Positions 1 to 11,775 of a stretch of DNA of 64,000 bases are shown here, one piece after another. The translations under genes and the position numbers were made by a program. Source of the stretch: Gammaproteobacteria bacterium (GTDB taxonomy: Bacteria > Pseudomonadota > Gammaproteobacteria > JASBUN01). Position 1 is the stretch's first letter, and each line of letters begins with the position of its first letter. Where the stretch lies: positions 1 to 64,000 of the forward strand of contig JASBUN010000061.1 of NCBI GenBank assembly GCA_030147845.1, read 5' to 3'. The notes beneath the pieces are model-generated. The model did not search any database, had not been told where the DNA came from, and saw only the letters and a list, made by a program, of their open reading frames with translations.

Positions 1-1
1 C

Positions 2-124
2 GACAACGTGAAGATGACGGTATCGTTGATTGCGCCGATTGCGATGGAAGAAGGGTTACGCTTCGCGATCCGCGAAGGTGGACGAACGGTCGGCGCTGGT
101 GTGGTGTCGAAGGTGATTGAGTAA
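2..124 (+). CDS. tuf: Elongation factor Tu, C-terminal fragment (truncated by window start)
   Basis: Frame 2 reads [40 protein letters not shown], the EF-Tu C-terminus; directly upstream of rpsJ. Confidence 0.96.
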   Translation, partial: DNVKMTVSLIAPIAMEEGLRFAIREGGRTVGAGVVSKVIE

Positions 125-157
125 CGGTTTGCTCGTTGCGGCGACTGAGGTTTAGAA

Positions 158-472
158 ATGGCGGCCAAACAAAGAATACGCATCCGACTGAAGTCCTTCG
201 ATCATCGCTTGATCGATAAGTCGGCGATCGAGATCGTGGAGACGGCTAAGCGGACCGGCGCGCAAGTGCGTGGACCGATTCCTCTACCGACCAAGATGGA
301 GCGTTTCACGATACTGGTTTCGCCGCACGTCAACAAAGACGCGCGTGATCAGTACGAGATTCGCACCCACAAGCGGTTGATGGATATCGTTGAGCCGACC
401 GACAAAACGGTCGATGCGCTGATGAAATTGGATCTTGCTGCCGGCGTGGATGTGCAGATCAAGTTAGGCTGA
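158..472 (+). CDS. rpsJ: 30S ribosomal protein S10
   Basis: [20 protein letters not shown]...; first gene of S10 operon order. Confidence 0.98.
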   Translation: MAAKQRIRIRLKSFDHRLIDKSAIEIVETAKRTGAQVRGPIPLPTKMERFTILVSPHVNKDARDQYEIRTHKRLMDIVEPTDKTVDALMKLDLAAGVDVQIKLG

Positions 473-536
473 TTTAGGTTGCTAGCGGAGAGTTTCCAAG
501 GGGCTCGGGTCTAGCGGCAGTTTACTGGAGTTGACA

Positions 537-1178
537 ATGACTATCGGGGTTGTCGGTCGCAAAGCAGGTATGACGCGCGTCTTTACGGACGATGGGGCTT
601 CTGTGCCAGTCACCGTGATTGTTGTGGAGCCGAATCAGGTCACGCAGGTCAAGGGCGTCGAAGCCGACGGTTACCGCGCCTTGCAAGTTACCATGGGTAC
701 GCGCCGCGCCGGTTTGGTGAGTAAGCCGCAGGCCGGGCACTTCGCCAAGTCGGGAGTGCAGGCGGGATACGGTCTTTGGGAGTTCGCGTTAGCGGAAGGC
801 GAAGGCGAAGGCATCGCCGTAGGTGGAGAGCTCAAAGTCGATTTGTTCGAGGTCGGCCAGAAGGTCGATGTCGCCGGCACCACCATCGGCAAAGGCTTTG
901 CGGGCGCGATCAAACGGCATAATTTCCACATGCAAGATGCTACTCACGGCAACTCATTGTCGCACCGTGCACCGGGATCCATAGGTCAAAATCAGACGCC
1001 CGGTCGTGTATTCAAGGGCAAGCGCATGGCCGGCCAGATGGGCAACGTGCGCGCGACGGCGCAGAATCTGGAAGTCGTCCGTGTAGACGTTGAACGTAAC
1101 CTGCTGCTGATAAAAGGCGCTGTTCCGGGCGCCAAAGGCGGCGACGTAATCGTTCGGCCCGCAGTAAAGAGTCGATAG
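537..1178 (+). CDS. rplC: 50S ribosomal protein L3
   Basis: [20 protein letters not shown]...; ATG at 537 preferred over TTG at 531. Confidence 0.97.
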   Translation: MTIGVVGRKAGMTRVFTDDGASVPVTVIVVEPNQVTQVKGVEADGYRALQVTMGTRRAGLVSKPQAGHFAKSGVQAGYGLWEFALAEGEGEGIAVGGELKVDLFEVGQKVDVAGTTIGKGFAGAIKRHNFHMQDATHGNSLSHRAPGSIGQNQTPGRVFKGKRMAGQMGNVRATAQNLEVVRVDVERNLLLIKGAVPGAKGGDVIVRPAVKSR

Positions 1179-1187
1179 GAGTCGGTG

Positions 1188-1799
1188 ATGGAGCTGCAAC
1201 TCACAAATGCCAACAAAGACGCCACCGTTCAGGTATCGGATGCAGCGTTTGGCAAAGATTTTAATGAGGGCTTGATCCATCAGGTGGTCACCGCCTATTT
1301 GGCCGGCGGCCGATCCGGCACGCGCGGCCACAAAAATCGGGCCGCCGTGCGTGGTGGCGGGGCCAAGCCTTGGCGACAGAAGGGCACCGGACGTGCGCGC
1401 GCGGGAACAATCCGCAGTCCGCTTTGGCGTGGCGGTGGCAAGACCTTTGCCGCTACCAATCAAGACTGGTCGCAGAAGGTCAACAAGAAAATGTACCGCG
1501 CTGCGATGCGTTCTATCGTCTCGGAGCTTGCGCGCCAGGAGCGCTTTGTGGTGGTCGAGAGTTTTGCAGTCGGCTCGCCCAAGACAAAGGATCTTGTCAT
1601 CATGCTGAAAGATCTCGGTCTTGACCAGGCATTGGTGGTTACGGAAGACCCGGACGAAAATTTGTACTTGGCAGCGCGCAATCTCTATCGCGTGGAAGTT
1701 GTAGATGTTGAGGGGCTCAATCCGGTCAATTTGGTCGGCGCGGAGAAAATCGTCATTACCGTTGGCGCGCTGAAAAAAGTTGAGGAGTGGCTGGCATGA
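1188..1799 (+). CDS. rplD: 50S ribosomal protein L4
   Basis: [45 protein letters not shown]; operon position. Confidence 0.97.
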   Translation: MELQLTNANKDATVQVSDAAFGKDFNEGLIHQVVTAYLAGGRSGTRGHKNRAAVRGGGAKPWRQKGTGRARAGTIRSPLWRGGGKTFAATNQDWSQKVNKKMYRAAMRSIVSELARQERFVVVESFAVGSPKTKDLVIMLKDLGLDQALVVTEDPDENLYLAARNLYRVEVVDVEGLNPVNLVGAEKIVITVGALKKVEEWLA

Positions 1800-2098
1800 A
1801 CCAAGAACGTCTGCTCAAAGTGTTGCTGGCGCCGCATGTCTCTGAAAAGAGTACTCGCATTGGCGAAAGTAGTAATCAGTACGTGTTCAAGGTGCTGTCC
1901 GACGCCAGCAAGCCGGAGATCCGCAAGGCGGTGGAAACGTTATTCAGCGTTGAAGTCGTTGGCGTGCAGGTAGTGAACATGAAGGGCAAGCGCAAACGCT
2001 TCGCCAATACCGAAGGCCGCCGTTCGGACTGGAAAAAGGCGTACGTGACGTTGGCCGAAGGCAACGACATCGACTTTATGGGGGCGGAATCGGCGTAA
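1796..2098 (+). CDS. rplW: 50S ribosomal protein L23
   Basis: [24 protein letters not shown] overlap with rplD stop. Confidence 0.97.
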   Translation: MNQERLLKVLLAPHVSEKSTRIGESSNQYVFKVLSDASKPEIRKAVETLFSVEVVGVQVVNMKGKRKRFANTEGRRSDWKKAYVTLAEGNDIDFMGAESA

Positions 2099-2144
2099 TT
2101 TGCCGATCCAAGGCCCGCAGTAACCGCATAGCGACGATACGAAA

Positions 2145-2969
2145 ATGGCGATAGTCAAAGTAAAACCTACATCTCCCGGCCGACGTGGCGTGGTCAAGGT
2201 GGTCAATCGCGATCTGCATCGGGGTGAACCGCATGCAGCGCTGTTGGACAAAAAATCGAAATCGGGCGGCCGCAATAACGCCGGCCGCATTACCACGCGG
2301 CATCGCGGCGGTGGTCATAAGCAGCGTTATCGCATGATCGATTTCAAGCGCGATAAAGACGGCATTGCCGCACGCGTGGAACGTATTGAGTACGACCCGA
2401 ATCGGAGCGCCAATATCGCTTTGCTGCTGTACGGGGATGGCGAACGCCGGTATATTGTTGCGCCGCGCGGAATTCAGGCTGGCGACACCCTGATGTCCGG
2501 TGTGGATGCCGCCATCAAAGTGGGTAACGCGCTGCCACTGCGCAATATTCCGGTTGGTAGTGTCGTTCACTGTATAGAGATGAAGCCGGGCAAGGGTGCG
2601 CAGATCGCTCGTAGTGCCGGCGCCAGTGTGCAATTGGTCGCCCGCGAAGCAGGCTACGCAACCCTGCGTCTGCGTTCCGGTGAGATGCGTAAGATCATGG
2701 CCGAATGCAAGGCTACCGTCGGCGAAGTCGGAAATTCGGAGCATAGCCTGCGGAAGTTGGGCAAGGCGGGCGCCACACGTTGGCGCGGCGTGCGACCGAC
2801 GGTTCGCGGCGTGGCCATGAATCCCGTCGATCACCCGCATGGTGGCGGCGAAGGTCGTACTTCGGGCGGCCGGCACCCGGTGTCGCCTTGGGGTGTTCCG
2901 ACCAAGGGTTATAAGACACGTAGCAACAAACGCACCGATTCCATGATCGTGCGTCGTCGCAACAAGTAA
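2145..2969 (+). CDS. rplB: 50S ribosomal protein L2
   Basis: [19 protein letters not shown]...[26 protein letters not shown]. Confidence 0.98.
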   Translation: MAIVKVKPTSPGRRGVVKVVNRDLHRGEPHAALLDKKSKSGGRNNAGRITTRHRGGGHKQRYRMIDFKRDKDGIAARVERIEYDPNRSANIALLLYGDGERRYIVAPRGIQAGDTLMSGVDAAIKVGNALPLRNIPVGSVVHCIEMKPGKGAQIARSAGASVQLVAREAGYATLRLRSGEMRKIMAECKATVGEVGNSEHSLRKLGKAGATRWRGVRPTVRGVAMNPVDHPHGGGEGRTSGGRHPVSPWGVPTKGYKTRSNKRTDSMIVRRRNK

Positions 2970-2987
2970 TGCATCGAGGGTGAAACA

Positions 2988-3260
2988 GTGCCACGTTCAG
3001 TAAAAAAGGGTCCGTTCGTCGATGTGCACCTGGCTAAGAAGGTGGACGAGGCAGTAGCTACCGGAAGCAAGCGCCCGATCAAGACCTGGTCGCGTCGTTC
3101 GATGGTGCTCCCGGATATGGTTGGACTGACCATCGCTGTCCACAACGGGCGCCAACATATACCCGTGTTGATCAGTGAGAACCTGGTCGGACACAAACTT
3201 GGCGAATTCGCGGCGACCCGCACATTTAAGGGTCATGCCGCCGACAAGAAGGCGCGGTAA
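2988..3260 (+). CDS. rpsS: 30S ribosomal protein S19 (GTG start)
   Basis: [19 protein letters not shown]; operon position. Confidence 0.97.
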   Translation: MPRSVKKGPFVDVHLAKKVDEAVATGSKRPIKTWSRRSMVLPDMVGLTIAVHNGRQHIPVLISENLVGHKLGEFAATRTFKGHAADKKAR

Positions 3261-3273
3261 CGGAGTGGTTGCA

Positions 3274-3606
3274 ATGGCAATATCCGCTAAACATAAATTT
3301 GCACGAATTTCTGCCCAGAAAGGCCGTCTGGTCGCCGATCAGATTCGTGGGCTGCCGGTGGAGAGTGCGCTTAGCACGTTGACCTTCAGCAACAAAAAAG
3401 CGGCCAGCTTGATTAAGAAAGTCCTTGAATCGGCGATTGCCAATGCTGAGCACAATGACGGGGCCGATATCGACGAGCTGAAAGTCGCGGCCATCATGGT
3501 TGACGAAGGCCCGACGCATAAGCGCTGGATGGCGCGCGCCAAAGGGCGTGGCACACGTATTCTGAAGCGAACCAGTCACATTACTGTGACGGTAGCTGAA
3601 AAGTAA
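3274..3606 (+). CDS. rplV: 50S ribosomal protein L22
   Basis: [26 protein letters not shown]; internal ATG of the ORF starting at 3175. Confidence 0.96.
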   Translation: MAISAKHKFARISAQKGRLVADQIRGLPVESALSTLTFSNKKAASLIKKVLESAIANAEHNDGADIDELKVAAIMVDEGPTHKRWMARAKGRGTRILKRTSHITVTVAEK

Positions 3607-3618
3607 GAGAGGGCCGTA

Positions 3619-4299
3619 ATGGGTCAGAAAGTTCATCCGACAGGCATTCGTCTTGGTATCTCTAAGGACTGGACGTCCAAGTGGTACGCGAACAGCCAGG
3701 ATTTTGCCGATTATCTGGAGCAAGACATCAAGGTGCGGGAATTCCTTAAGAGGAAGCTATCCCAGGCATCGGTGAGTCGGATTCAGATCGAGCGACCGGC
3801 GCGTAGCGCGCACATTACGATTAACACCGCGCGTCCCGGCATGGTGATTGGTAAAAAAGGCGAGGACATCGAAGCATTGCGCAAGCAGCTCACGGCAATG
3901 ATGGGTGTGCCTGTGTCGGTAAACATTGAGGAAATCCGCAAGCCGGAACTGGATGCGCAGTTGGTTGCGGAAAGTGTGGCGCAACAGCTGGAACGCCGCA
4001 TCATGTTTCGCCGTGCCATGAAACGTGCCGTTACCAATTCCATGCGCCTAGGAGCGCAGGGTATCAAGATCAATGTTGGCGGTCGTTTGAACGGCGCGGA
4101 GATCGCGCGCAGTGAGTGGTATCGCGAAGGCCGCGTGCCGTTGCATACATTGCGTGCCGACATTGACTATGGATTTGCCGAGGCGCGCACAACGTACGGC
4201 ATTATTGGTGTGAAGGTTTGGATCTTCAAGGGCGAAGTGTTTGAAGCCGAGCCCCAGGCTGAAGAGCCGGCCGCCAAGAAGTCTGCGGCTGCGAAGTAA
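3619..4299 (+). CDS. rpsC: 30S ribosomal protein S3
   Basis: [26 protein letters not shown]-domain [11 protein letters not shown]. Confidence 0.98.
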   Translation: MGQKVHPTGIRLGISKDWTSKWYANSQDFADYLEQDIKVREFLKRKLSQASVSRIQIERPARSAHITINTARPGMVIGKKGEDIEALRKQLTAMMGVPVSVNIEEIRKPELDAQLVAESVAQQLERRIMFRRAMKRAVTNSMRLGAQGIKINVGGRLNGAEIARSEWYREGRVPLHTLRADIDYGFAEARTTYGIIGVKVWIFKGEVFEAEPQAEEPAAKKSAAAK

Positions 4300-4314
4300 G
4301 GGGAGCGCGCGAGC

Positions 4315-4728
4315 ATGTTACAGCCGAAACGTACGAAATTTCGAAAACAGCAGAAGGGTCGCAACCGGGGCTTGGCCCAGCGTGGCAGCAAGGTCAGCTT
4401 TGGCGAGTATGCGCTCAAGGCGGTTGATCGCGGTCGCGTAACGGCGCGCCAGATCGAGGCGGCGCGGCGTGCAATGACCCGTCATATCAAACGCGGTGGT
4501 AAAATTTGGATTCGTGTATTCCCCGACAAGCCTGTGACTAAGAAGCCGCTCGAGGTTCGTCAGGGTAAAGGTAAAGGCAACGTCGAATACTGGGTAGCCA
4601 AAGTGCAGCCCGGCAAGGTGTTGTACGAGATGGAGGGGGTCACGGAGGAAATTGCCCGTGAAGCGTTTCGTTTGGCCGGTGCCAAGCTCCCCATCAGGAC
4701 GGTATTTGTCAGCCGGCAGGTGATGTGA
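4315..4728 (+). CDS. rplP: 50S ribosomal protein L16
   Basis: [24 protein letters not shown]. Confidence 0.98.
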   Translation: MLQPKRTKFRKQQKGRNRGLAQRGSKVSFGEYALKAVDRGRVTARQIEAARRAMTRHIKRGGKIWIRVFPDKPVTKKPLEVRQGKGKGNVEYWVAKVQPGKVLYEMEGVTEEIAREAFRLAGAKLPIRTVFVSRQVM

Positions 4729-4931
4729 TGAAAGCCAGCGAACTGCGAGAAAAGACGATAGACGGTCTCAACGGCGAGTTGAAAGACCTGCTGCGTGAGC
4801 AATTCAATCTACGTATGCAGCGTGGTATTGGGCAGATGTCGCGACCGGATCAACTTCAGAAGGTCCGCAAGAACATCGCGCGGGTAAAGACCGTGCTCAA
4901 TGAAAAAGCACGTGCGGGTAAGGCGTCATGA
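4728..4931 (+). CDS. rpmC: 50S ribosomal protein L29
   Basis: [31 protein letters not shown]; overlaps rplP stop (TGATG). Confidence 0.97.
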   Translation: MKASELREKTIDGLNGELKDLLREQFNLRMQRGIGQMSRPDQLQKVRKNIARVKTVLNEKARAGKAS

Positions 4932-5200
4932 GTGAGCAAATGAATACGGAGTCGTCGGCGAATACGGTAACGGGTCGCGTGGTCAGTAACCGCATGGAAA
5001 AGACCATCACGGTGGTACTGGAGCGACGCGTACCTCATCCCATTTATGGTAAGTACATACGCCGTTCGACCAAGATACACGCGCACGATGAGAACAACGA
5101 GTGCCGTGAAGGTGATCTCGTCATGGTGCAACAGTGCCGCCCGCTGTCCAAATCGAAAAATTGGCGGCTGGTCAAGGTCCTGGAGCAGGCCGGCGAATAG
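4928..5200 (+). CDS. rpsQ: 30S ribosomal protein S17
   Basis: [33 protein letters not shown]. Confidence 0.97.
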   Translation: MSEQMNTESSANTVTGRVVSNRMEKTITVVLERRVPHPIYGKYIRRSTKIHAHDENNECREGDLVMVQQCRPLSKSKNWRLVKVLEQAGE

Positions 5201-5257
5201 TGCGCGATATTGGGTATGGGCGCTGGGATTAACGAACAGGTTGTGTGGGAATAAGCC

Positions 5258-5626
5258 ATGATTCAGATGCAAACAACGATGGATGTGGCCGATAACAGTG
5301 GCGCGCGCCGGGTGCAGTGCATCAAGGTGCTGGGCGGTTCTCATCGCCGTTACGCGGGTATCGGAGACATCATCAAGGTCAGCATAAAAGAGGCGATTCC
5401 GCGCGGAAAGGTTAAGAAGGGCGAGGTGTACAACGCCGTGGTCGTGCGTACCCGTAAGGGTGTACGTCGTCCCGACGGCTCACTGATCCGCTTCGATACC
5501 AATGCCGCAGTGCTGCTGAACAATCAGCATCAGCCGATCGGCACCCGTATATTCGGACCGGTGACGCGCGAGCTACGCAACGAGAAGTTCATGAAGATCA
5601 TTTCGCTAGCTCCCGAAGTGTTGTGA
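5258..5626 (+). CDS. rplN: 50S ribosomal protein L14
   Basis: [28 protein letters not shown]. Confidence 0.98.
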   Translation: MIQMQTTMDVADNSGARRVQCIKVLGGSHRRYAGIGDIIKVSIKEAIPRGKVKKGEVYNAVVVRTRKGVRRPDGSLIRFDTNAAVLLNNQHQPIGTRIFGPVTRELRNEKFMKIISLAPEVL

Positions 5627-5642
5627 GCTTGGAGTAAGGGTT

Positions 5643-5960
5643 ATGCGCAGAATTAAAAAAGGTGATGACGTGATCGTCATTTCCGGCAAAGACAAAGGTC
5701 GCCGAGGCACGGTGTTACGCTTGATGCCGTTCGACCGCGTTGTGATCGAAGGCATCAACGTGGCAAAGAAGCATCAACGCCCGGATCCGAATCGCGGCGT
5801 CAGTGGCGGCATAGTGGATATCGAAATGCCGATTCACGCGTCCAACGTAATGTTGTACAACCCGGCGACGAAAAAAGGGGATCGCGTGTCCATGCGCGTG
5901 CTGGAAGACGGACGCAAGGTCAGGTATTTCAAGTCGAATGGTGAGGTCGTAGACGCGTAA
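5643..5960 (+). CDS. rplX: 50S ribosomal protein L24
   Basis: [24 protein letters not shown]. Confidence 0.97.
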   Translation: MRRIKKGDDVIVISGKDKGRRGTVLRLMPFDRVVIEGINVAKKHQRPDPNRGVSGGIVDIEMPIHASNVMLYNPATKKGDRVSMRVLEDGRKVRYFKSNGEVVDA

Positions 5961-5975
5961 AGCGTGGGTGCTGTC

Positions 5976-6515
5976 ATGGCTAGATTGCAAGAATTTTACA
6001 AGACGGATGTGGTGAAGCGGCTCCAGGAGCAGTTCAGCTACAAAAACGTGATGGAAGTACCGCGCATCACTAAGATCACCCTGAACATGGGTGTGGGCGA
6101 AGCGGTCGGCGACAAAAAGGTACTTGATCACGCAGTTAGTGATATGGAAAAGATCGCAGGGCAGAAAGCGGTAGTCACGCATGCCCGTAAATCGATCGCC
6201 GGATTCAAGATCCGTGAGGATTGGCCCATCGGCTGCAAGGTCACCTTGCGTCGTGAGCGCATGTATGAATTTCTGGACCGTTTGATCAGCGTCGCCATCC
6301 CGCGTGTGCGTGATTTTCGCGGTCTGAATGGCAAGGCGTTCGACGGCCGCGGCAACTACAACATGGGTGTGCGCGAACAGATTATTTTTCCGGAAATTGA
6401 TTACGACAAGATTGACGCGCTGCGTGGTATGGATATCACCATTACCACGACGGCAAAGACAGACGAGGAAGGTAAGGCACTGTTGTCGGTGTTTAACTTC
6501 CCGTTCAGAAACTGA
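5976..6515 (+). CDS. rplE: 50S ribosomal protein L5
   Basis: [31 protein letters not shown]; internal ATG preferred over 5964. Confidence 0.97.
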   Translation: MARLQEFYKTDVVKRLQEQFSYKNVMEVPRITKITLNMGVGEAVGDKKVLDHAVSDMEKIAGQKAVVTHARKSIAGFKIREDWPIGCKVTLRRERMYEFLDRLISVAIPRVRDFRGLNGKAFDGRGNYNMGVREQIIFPEIDYDKIDALRGMDITITTTAKTDEEGKALLSVFNFPFRN

Positions 6516-6527
6516 GGATCGGTAAAT

Positions 6528-6833
6528 ATGGCTAAGACCAGCATGGTCAATCGGGAGAAGAAGCGAGCAAAGCTGGCGCGAAAATACGCGGCCAAGCGCG
6601 CCGAACTCAAAGTGTTGATCAGCAGCCCGAAGACGGGCGATGAGGAAAAGATGGCGGCCGTCGCCAAGCTTCAATCATTGCCAAGGGATTCGAGCCCGTC
6701 GCGCAAGCGGAATCGGTGTCGTATCACCGGACGCCCGCACGGTTATTACCGTAAATTTGGTCTGGCGCGCAGTAAGCTGCGCGAGGCCGCGATGCGCGGT
6801 GACATCCCTGGCCTGCGTAAGGCCAGTTGGTAG
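6528..6833 (+). CDS. rpsN: 30S ribosomal protein S14 (long form without zinc-finger cysteines)
   Basis: [28 protein letters not shown]...[26 protein letters not shown]. Confidence 0.97.
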   Translation: MAKTSMVNREKKRAKLARKYAAKRAELKVLISSPKTGDEEKMAAVAKLQSLPRDSSPSRKRNRCRITGRPHGYYRKFGLARSKLREAAMRGDIPGLRKASW

Positions 6834-6846
6834 GTAGCATAGTAGG

Positions 6847-6889
6847 GTCGGTTCCGTCCGACTCGGCCAAGGTGGGCGGAAGCCCGCCC
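6847..6889 (+). promoter_or_regulatory. Two tandem hairpins in the rpsN-rpsH spacer
   Basis: GTCGG-TTCCGT-CCGAC (6847-6862) and GGGCGG-AAGC-CCGCCC (6874-6889), both perfect stems. Confidence 0.5.
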
Positions 6890-6907
6890 CCATATGGGAT
6901 TTAGAAT

Positions 6908-7303
6908 ATGAGCATGAGTGACCCGATCGCTGATATGTTGACCCGAATTCGTAACGGTCAGCGAGCCAACAAGATGCAGGTGGAAATGCCGTCTGCGAAG
7001 CTGAAGTTGGAACTCGCCCGCGTGCTGAAAGAAGAGGGCTATATCGAGGCGTATGCGGTCTCGGACGTTGACCGTAAACCGGTATTGACGATTACGCTGC
7101 GCTATCACGCGGGCCGCCCGGTGATCGACGTGTTGCGTCGGGTCAGCCGCCCTGGGTTGCGTATCTTCAAGGGTAAAGATGATCTGCCCAAGGTAAACGG
7201 CGGGTTGGGTGTTGCGATCGTATCGACGTCCAAAGGCGTGATGACTGATCGTTCCGCACGATCTGCAGGCCAGGGCGGCGAAGTGCTCTGTGTCGTTTCG
7301 TAA
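6908..7303 (+). CDS. rpsH: 30S ribosomal protein S8
   Basis: [33 protein letters not shown]. Confidence 0.98.
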   Translation: MSMSDPIADMLTRIRNGQRANKMQVEMPSAKLKLELARVLKEEGYIEAYAVSDVDRKPVLTITLRYHAGRPVIDVLRRVSRPGLRIFKGKDDLPKVNGGLGVAIVSTSKGVMTDRSARSAGQGGEVLCVVS

Positions 7304-7318
7304 GACAGGTAACTGACC

Positions 7319-7852
7319 ATGTCGAGAGTAGCAAAAAGCCCAATAGCCATCCCCAAGGGTGTTGAAATCACGCTCAAGGGGCAGAACGTGGCTGTTAAAG
7401 GTTCAAAGGGATCACTGGCGCTGGACGCGCATAATAGCGTCGAGGTGAAGCGCGAGGACGATACGCTGGTGTTTGCGCCTCGCGATCGTACCAAGGGGTC
7501 GAATGCGATGGCTGGAACCATGCGCTCGATCATCAACGGTATGGTGATCGGTGTAAGTCAGGGCTTCGAGCGTAAACTCGAACTCCGCGGCGTCGGTTAT
7601 CGCGCGCAAGCGCAAGGCAAGGTTCTAAACCTTACCTTGGGTTTTTCGCACCCGGTTCAGTACGCGGTCCCCGAAGGCATCAGCATAGAGACACCGAGTC
7701 AAACGGAAGTGATCGTAAAAGGTGTTGATAAGCAGCAGGTGGGTCAGGTTGCTGCCAAAATTCGCTCCTATCGGCCGCCCGAGCCCTACAAAGGCAAGGG
7801 TGTTCGCTACTCGGATGAACAAGTCATCCTTAAAGAAGCCAAGAAGAAGTAA
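7319..7852 (+). CDS. rplF: 50S ribosomal protein L6
   Basis: [31 protein letters not shown]. Confidence 0.98.
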   Translation: MSRVAKSPIAIPKGVEITLKGQNVAVKGSKGSLALDAHNSVEVKREDDTLVFAPRDRTKGSNAMAGTMRSIINGMVIGVSQGFERKLELRGVGYRAQAQGKVLNLTLGFSHPVQYAVPEGISIETPSQTEVIVKGVDKQQVGQVAAKIRSYRPPEPYKGKGVRYSDEQVILKEAKKK

Positions 7853-7864
7853 GGTCTGCGCGCT

Positions 7865-8218
7865 ATGGATAAGAATACTGCACGTCTACGCCGAGCACGC
7901 CGTACTCGCCTCAAGATCCGCGAGTTGGGTGCCTTTCGCCTTACCGTGCATCGCACTCCTCGACACATCTATGCGCAGATCATTGCGCCGACAGATGCTA
8001 AGGTGGTAGCGACAGCGAGTACGGTACAAAAGGAACTGCGTGGCTCATTGAAGGGGACAGGCAATGCCGAGGCAGCTGCGGCTGTCGGAAAGGCGATTGC
8101 TGAGAAGGCCAAGGCGGCCGGTGTTACCAAGGTAGCATTCGATCGCTCGGGCTTCAGATATCATGGCCGGATCAAGGCGCTGGCCGATGCTGCGCGCGAA
8201 AACGGTCTGGAACTGTAA
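7865..8218 (+). CDS. rplR: 50S ribosomal protein L18
   Basis: [32 protein letters not shown]. Confidence 0.97.
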   Translation: MDKNTARLRRARRTRLKIRELGAFRLTVHRTPRHIYAQIIAPTDAKVVATASTVQKELRGSLKGTGNAEAAAAVGKAIAEKAKAAGVTKVAFDRSGFRYHGRIKALADAARENGLEL

Positions 8219-8227
8219 GGGTAGAAC

Positions 8228-8731
8228 ATGGCAAACACAGAGCAAAGTTCGGGTGACGGTCTCCTCGAGAAATTGATCACCGTGAATCGTGTGGCCAAAG
8301 TGGTCAAAGGCGGTCGCCAGTTCGGATTTACCGCGTTGACGGTAGTTGGCGATGGCAATGGTCAAGTCGGCTTCGGTTACGGTAAGGCACGCGAAGTTCC
8401 TCTCGCTATTCAGAAAGCGATGGAAAAGGCGCGGCAGAATATGCGTAAGGTCAATATTCGAGAAGGCACTCTGCAGTTTGCCTTAACCGCTCGTCACGGA
8501 GCCAGCAAAGTCTTCATGCAGCCTGCGTCCGAGGGTACCGGCATTATCGCCGGTGGCGCGATGCGCGCGGTGTTCGAGGTGGTTGGAGTCCACGATGTGC
8601 TGGCCAAGTGTATCGGTTCGCGCAATCCCATTAACGTCGTGCGGGCCACCATCCGCGGGTTGACCGATATGACGTCACCGGAACAGGTGGCGGCTAAACG
8701 CGGCAAAAAAGTAGAAGAAATTCTGGGTTGA
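8228..8731 (+). CDS. rpsE: 30S ribosomal protein S5
   Basis: [47 protein letters not shown]. Confidence 0.98.
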   Translation: MANTEQSSGDGLLEKLITVNRVAKVVKGGRQFGFTALTVVGDGNGQVGFGYGKAREVPLAIQKAMEKARQNMRKVNIREGTLQFALTARHGASKVFMQPASEGTGIIAGGAMRAVFEVVGVHDVLAKCIGSRNPINVVRATIRGLTDMTSPEQVAAKRGKKVEEILG

Positions 8732-8734
8732 GCC

Positions 8735-8920
8735 ATGGCTGACAATAAATTGAAACTCACTTTGATCAAAAGCACGGCCGGCCGCCTGAAGAATCACCAG
8801 GCTTCGGTGCGTGGACTGGGGCTTCGGCGTATGCATCATAGCGTCGTGGTCGATGATACGCCCCAAAATCGGGGCATGATCAATAAAGTCCAGTATATGC
8901 TCAAGATTGAGGAGCTCTGA
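8735..8920 (+). CDS. rpmD: 50S ribosomal protein L30
   Basis: [33 protein letters not shown]. Confidence 0.97.
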   Translation: MADNKLKLTLIKSTAGRLKNHQASVRGLGLRRMHHSVVVDDTPQNRGMINKVQYMLKIEEL

Positions 8921-8921
8921 C

Positions 8922-9353
8922 ATGCGATTAAATACCATCAAGCCGCCGGCCGGCAGCCGCAAGACCGCGAAGCGGGTCGGTCGCGGCATCGGTTCCGGCT
9001 TGGGTAAAACCGCGGGTCGAGGCCATAAGGGTCAACGCGCCCGCGCCGGCGGATTTCACAAAGTTGGGTTCGAAGGCGGGCAGATGCCGTTGCAGCGCCG
9101 ATTGCCGAAGGTCGGGTTTCGCTCGCGCACATCGCGCCTCAACACCGAGTTGCGGTTGCATGAACTGGCAAAAGTCGGTGACGTCGCCGATATGTTGGCA
9201 TTGAAGGCGGCTAATCTCGTCGGACAAGAAGTCACGCGGGTAAAAGTTATCGCGTCGGGCAGTATTGATAAGGCGGTAACCGTACGCGGCTTGGCTGTGA
9301 CTAAGGGCGCGCGCGCGGCAATTGAGGCTGCTGGCGGCAGGATCGAGGAATAA
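8922..9353 (+). CDS. rplO: 50S ribosomal protein L15
   Basis: [44 protein letters not shown]. Confidence 0.97.
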   Translation: MRLNTIKPPAGSRKTAKRVGRGIGSGLGKTAGRGHKGQRARAGGFHKVGFEGGQMPLQRRLPKVGFRSRTSRLNTELRLHELAKVGDVADMLALKAANLVGQEVTRVKVIASGSIDKAVTVRGLAVTKGARAAIEAAGGRIEE

Positions 9354-10706
9354 GTGGCCAAAACACCGGCAAACGTGCCCGGCGCAATGGGCAGCCTTGG
9401 CAAGTTCAAGGAGCTGCGCCAGCGCATATTTTTTGTCTTGGGCGCGATGCTGGTGTTTCGTATTGGTACCTTCATTCCGGTGCCGGGCATCGATCCAACC
9501 AAATTGGCGCAGCTGTTCGATCAGCAGCGCGGCACCATACTGGGCATGTTCGACATGTTCTCGGGTGGCGCTTTATCGCGCTTGTCGCTGTTTGCGTTAG
9601 GCATAATGCCGTATATTTCGGCATCCATCATTATGCAATTGTTGTCGGTGGTGGTGCCGTCGCTGGAACAGCTGAAGAAAGAGGGTGAAGCCGGCCGGCG
9701 TAAGATTACGCAGTACACGCGTTATGGCACGGTAGGATTGGCCACGTTCCAGGCGTTTGGTGTCGCCTACGGTCTGGCGGGGCAGCCCGGCATGGTGTTT
9801 ATGAACACCTATAATTTTTATTTCGTGGCGGTGATCACGTTGGTTACCGGCACGATGTTTTTGATGTGGTTGGGTGAGCAGATCACCGAACGCGGTATTG
9901 GCAACGGTATTTCGTTGATTATTTTCGCCGGCATAGTCGCCGGTTTGCCGCGCGCGATCGGCGCCGTGCTGTCTAACGTGGAAACGGGCTCGTGGGGCGT
10001 GTTTACCGTGCTGGCCTTGTTTGCCATCGTGGTGGCAGTAACCGGATTCGTTATTTTTGTCGAACGCGGACAGCGGCGAATCACGGTGAATTACGCCAAG
10101 CGCCAACAGGGTCGTAAAGTCTACGCGGCGCAGAGTAGTCATCTACCGCTTAAATTGAACATGTCGGGGGTCATACCGCCGATTTTTGCCTCTAGTTTGA
10201 TTTTGTTTCCGTCGACACTGGGCAAATGGCTGAGTCAGAACTCGCCCGAGGGTGGCATGTCGTGGTTGGGCGACGTGTCGCAAATGTTGTCACCGGGCCA
10301 ACCGTTATACGTTTTGCTGTATTCGCTGTTGATTGTGTTTTTCTGCTTCTTCTATACCGCGTTAGTGTTTAATTCGCGTGAGACGGCAGACAATTTGAAG
10401 AAATCGGGCGCGTTTATTCCGGGTATACGGCCTGGAGACCAGACCGCCCGATATATTGATGGGGTGTTGACGCGATTGACCACGGCCGGTGCCATCTACA
10501 TTACCGCGGTGTCTCTGTTGCCGGAATTCTTGATCATATATTGGGATGTTCCGTTCTACTTCGGTGGCACCTCATTGCTGATTATCGTCATAGTGGTGAT
10601 GGACTTCATGGCGCAATTGCAGGCGCATCTGATGTCGCACCAGTACGAGGGCTTGATGAAGAAGGCCAATTTGAAGGGCTATGGTCGTACCGGCGCCCTG
10701 CGTTAG
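9354..10706 (+). CDS. secY: Sec translocon subunit SecY (GTG start)
   Basis: 450 aa; [59 protein letters not shown]. Confidence 0.98.
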   Translation: MAKTPANVPGAMGSLGKFKELRQRIFFVLGAMLVFRIGTFIPVPGIDPTKLAQLFDQQRGTILGMFDMFSGGALSRLSLFALGIMPYISASIIMQLLSVVVPSLEQLKKEGEAGRRKITQYTRYGTVGLATFQAFGVAYGLAGQPGMVFMNTYNFYFVAVITLVTGTMFLMWLGEQITERGIGNGISLIIFAGIVAGLPRAIGAVLSNVETGSWGVFTVLALFAIVVAVTGFVIFVERGQRRITVNYAKRQQGRKVYAAQSSHLPLKLNMSGVIPPIFASSLILFPSTLGKWLSQNSPEGGMSWLGDVSQMLSPGQPLYVLLYSLLIVFFCFFYTALVFNSRETADNLKKSGAFIPGIRPGDQTARYIDGVLTRLTTAGAIYITAVSLLPEFLIIYWDVPFYFGGTSLLIIVIVVMDFMAQLQAHLMSHQYEGLMKKANLKGYGRTGALR

Positions 10707-10766
10707 ATTTAAAGTTTTATATTTCAAAGAGTTATGGCGGACAATAGGCTGTTTTGGAGATAGACC

Positions 10767-10880
10767 ATGAAAGTGCGTGCCTCGGTAAAAAAGATCTGCC
10801 GCAACTGCAAGATCATTCGGCGTAACGGCGTCGTGCGGGTCATTTGCAAGGACGCCCGGCACAAACAACGCCAGGGCTGA
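10767..10880 (+). CDS. rpmJ: 50S ribosomal protein L36 (zinc-binding cysteine form); absent from the ORF track because of length
   Basis: Translated by hand: [37 protein letters not shown] (37 aa). Confidence 0.97.
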   Translation: MKVRASVKKICRNCKIIRRNGVVRVICKDARHKQRQG

Positions 10881-10970
10881 TAGTGCCAATGCATTTATTT
10901 TTTGCTCGAATTAGGCTACCATTGCGCGTTTTCGCGATGGCCTATGTGCAGGATTTGGGAGAGTAACTGA
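10881..10970 (+). promoter_or_regulatory. Candidate alpha-operon leader (possible S4 translational operator) upstream of rpsM
   Basis: 90-nt spacer before rpsM with imperfect hairpin CCATtgCGCG-TTTT-CGCGATGG (10919-10940); position matches the S4-binding leader known from E. coli. Confidence 0.4.
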
Positions 10971-11327
10971 ATGGCCCGTATTGCAGGCGTCAACATTCCG
11001 GACCATAAACACGCGGTGATTTCTTTGACTGCGATTTACGGTATCGGCCGCACCCGCGCACAGCAGATCTGCGCCGCTAGCGGCGTCGACCCGGCCGCAA
11101 AAATCAAGGACCTTACCGAGGCAGAGCTTGAGAAGCTGCGCGGCGAGATTTCCAAGATGCCGGTGGAAGGTGATTTGCGTCGCGAAGTTTCAATGAATAT
11201 TAAGCGACTCATGGATCTCGGTTGCTACCGTGGACTGCGACATCGCCGAGGTTTACCGGTGCGTGGACAGCGCACGCGCACCAATGCCCGCACGCGTAAG
11301 GGTCCGCGCAAGCCGATTCGCAAATAA
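10971..11327 (+). CDS. rpsM: 30S ribosomal protein S13
   Basis: [34 protein letters not shown]. Confidence 0.98.
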   Translation: MARIAGVNIPDHKHAVISLTAIYGIGRTRAQQICAASGVDPAAKIKDLTEAELEKLRGEISKMPVEGDLRREVSMNIKRLMDLGCYRGLRHRRGLPVRGQRTRTNARTRKGPRKPIRK

Positions 11328-11367
11328 ATCGGCAACATTGGCTTAACGAAATTTAGGATTACGAGAC

Positions 11368-11757
11368 ATGGCAAAACCGCCGACTCGCACACGTAAGAAG
11401 ATTAAGAAGAACGTCGTAGATGGGGTCGCCCACATCCACGCGTCGTTCAACAATACCATCGTGACCATTACGGATCGCCAGGGTAACACGCTCGCGTGGG
11501 CTACCTCGGGAGGTTCAGGATTCCGTGGCTCGCGTAAGAGCACTCCGTTTGCTGCTCAGGTCGCCGCCGAACGTGCGGGCACTGCGGTGCAGGAATACGG
11601 CATGAAGAACATCGAAGTGTTGGTCAAGGGCCCTGGTCCCGGACGCGAGTCGGCGGTACGTGCGCTGAATGCGTGTGGTCTGAAGGTCGCCAATATCACG
11701 GACGTGACGCCGATCCCGCATAACGGTTGTCGTCCACCCAAGAAACGTCGCGTCTAA
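11368..11757 (+). CDS. rpsK: 30S ribosomal protein S11
   Basis: [25 protein letters not shown]-like; [12 protein letters not shown]-terminus. Confidence 0.98.
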   Translation: MAKPPTRTRKKIKKNVVDGVAHIHASFNNTIVTITDRQGNTLAWATSGGSGFRGSRKSTPFAAQVAAERAGTAVQEYGMKNIEVLVKGPGPGRESAVRALNACGLKVANITDVTPIPHNGCRPPKKRRV

Positions 11758-11775
11758 GTCTGGAGGCTTGAACGA

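Noticed and set aside
5715-6674. 319-aa minus-strand ORF across rplX, rplE and rpsN
   Set aside because: Shadow ORF of a high-GC coding region; composition is low-quality (His/Arg/Leu-rich), and three certain ribosomal genes occupy the other strand.
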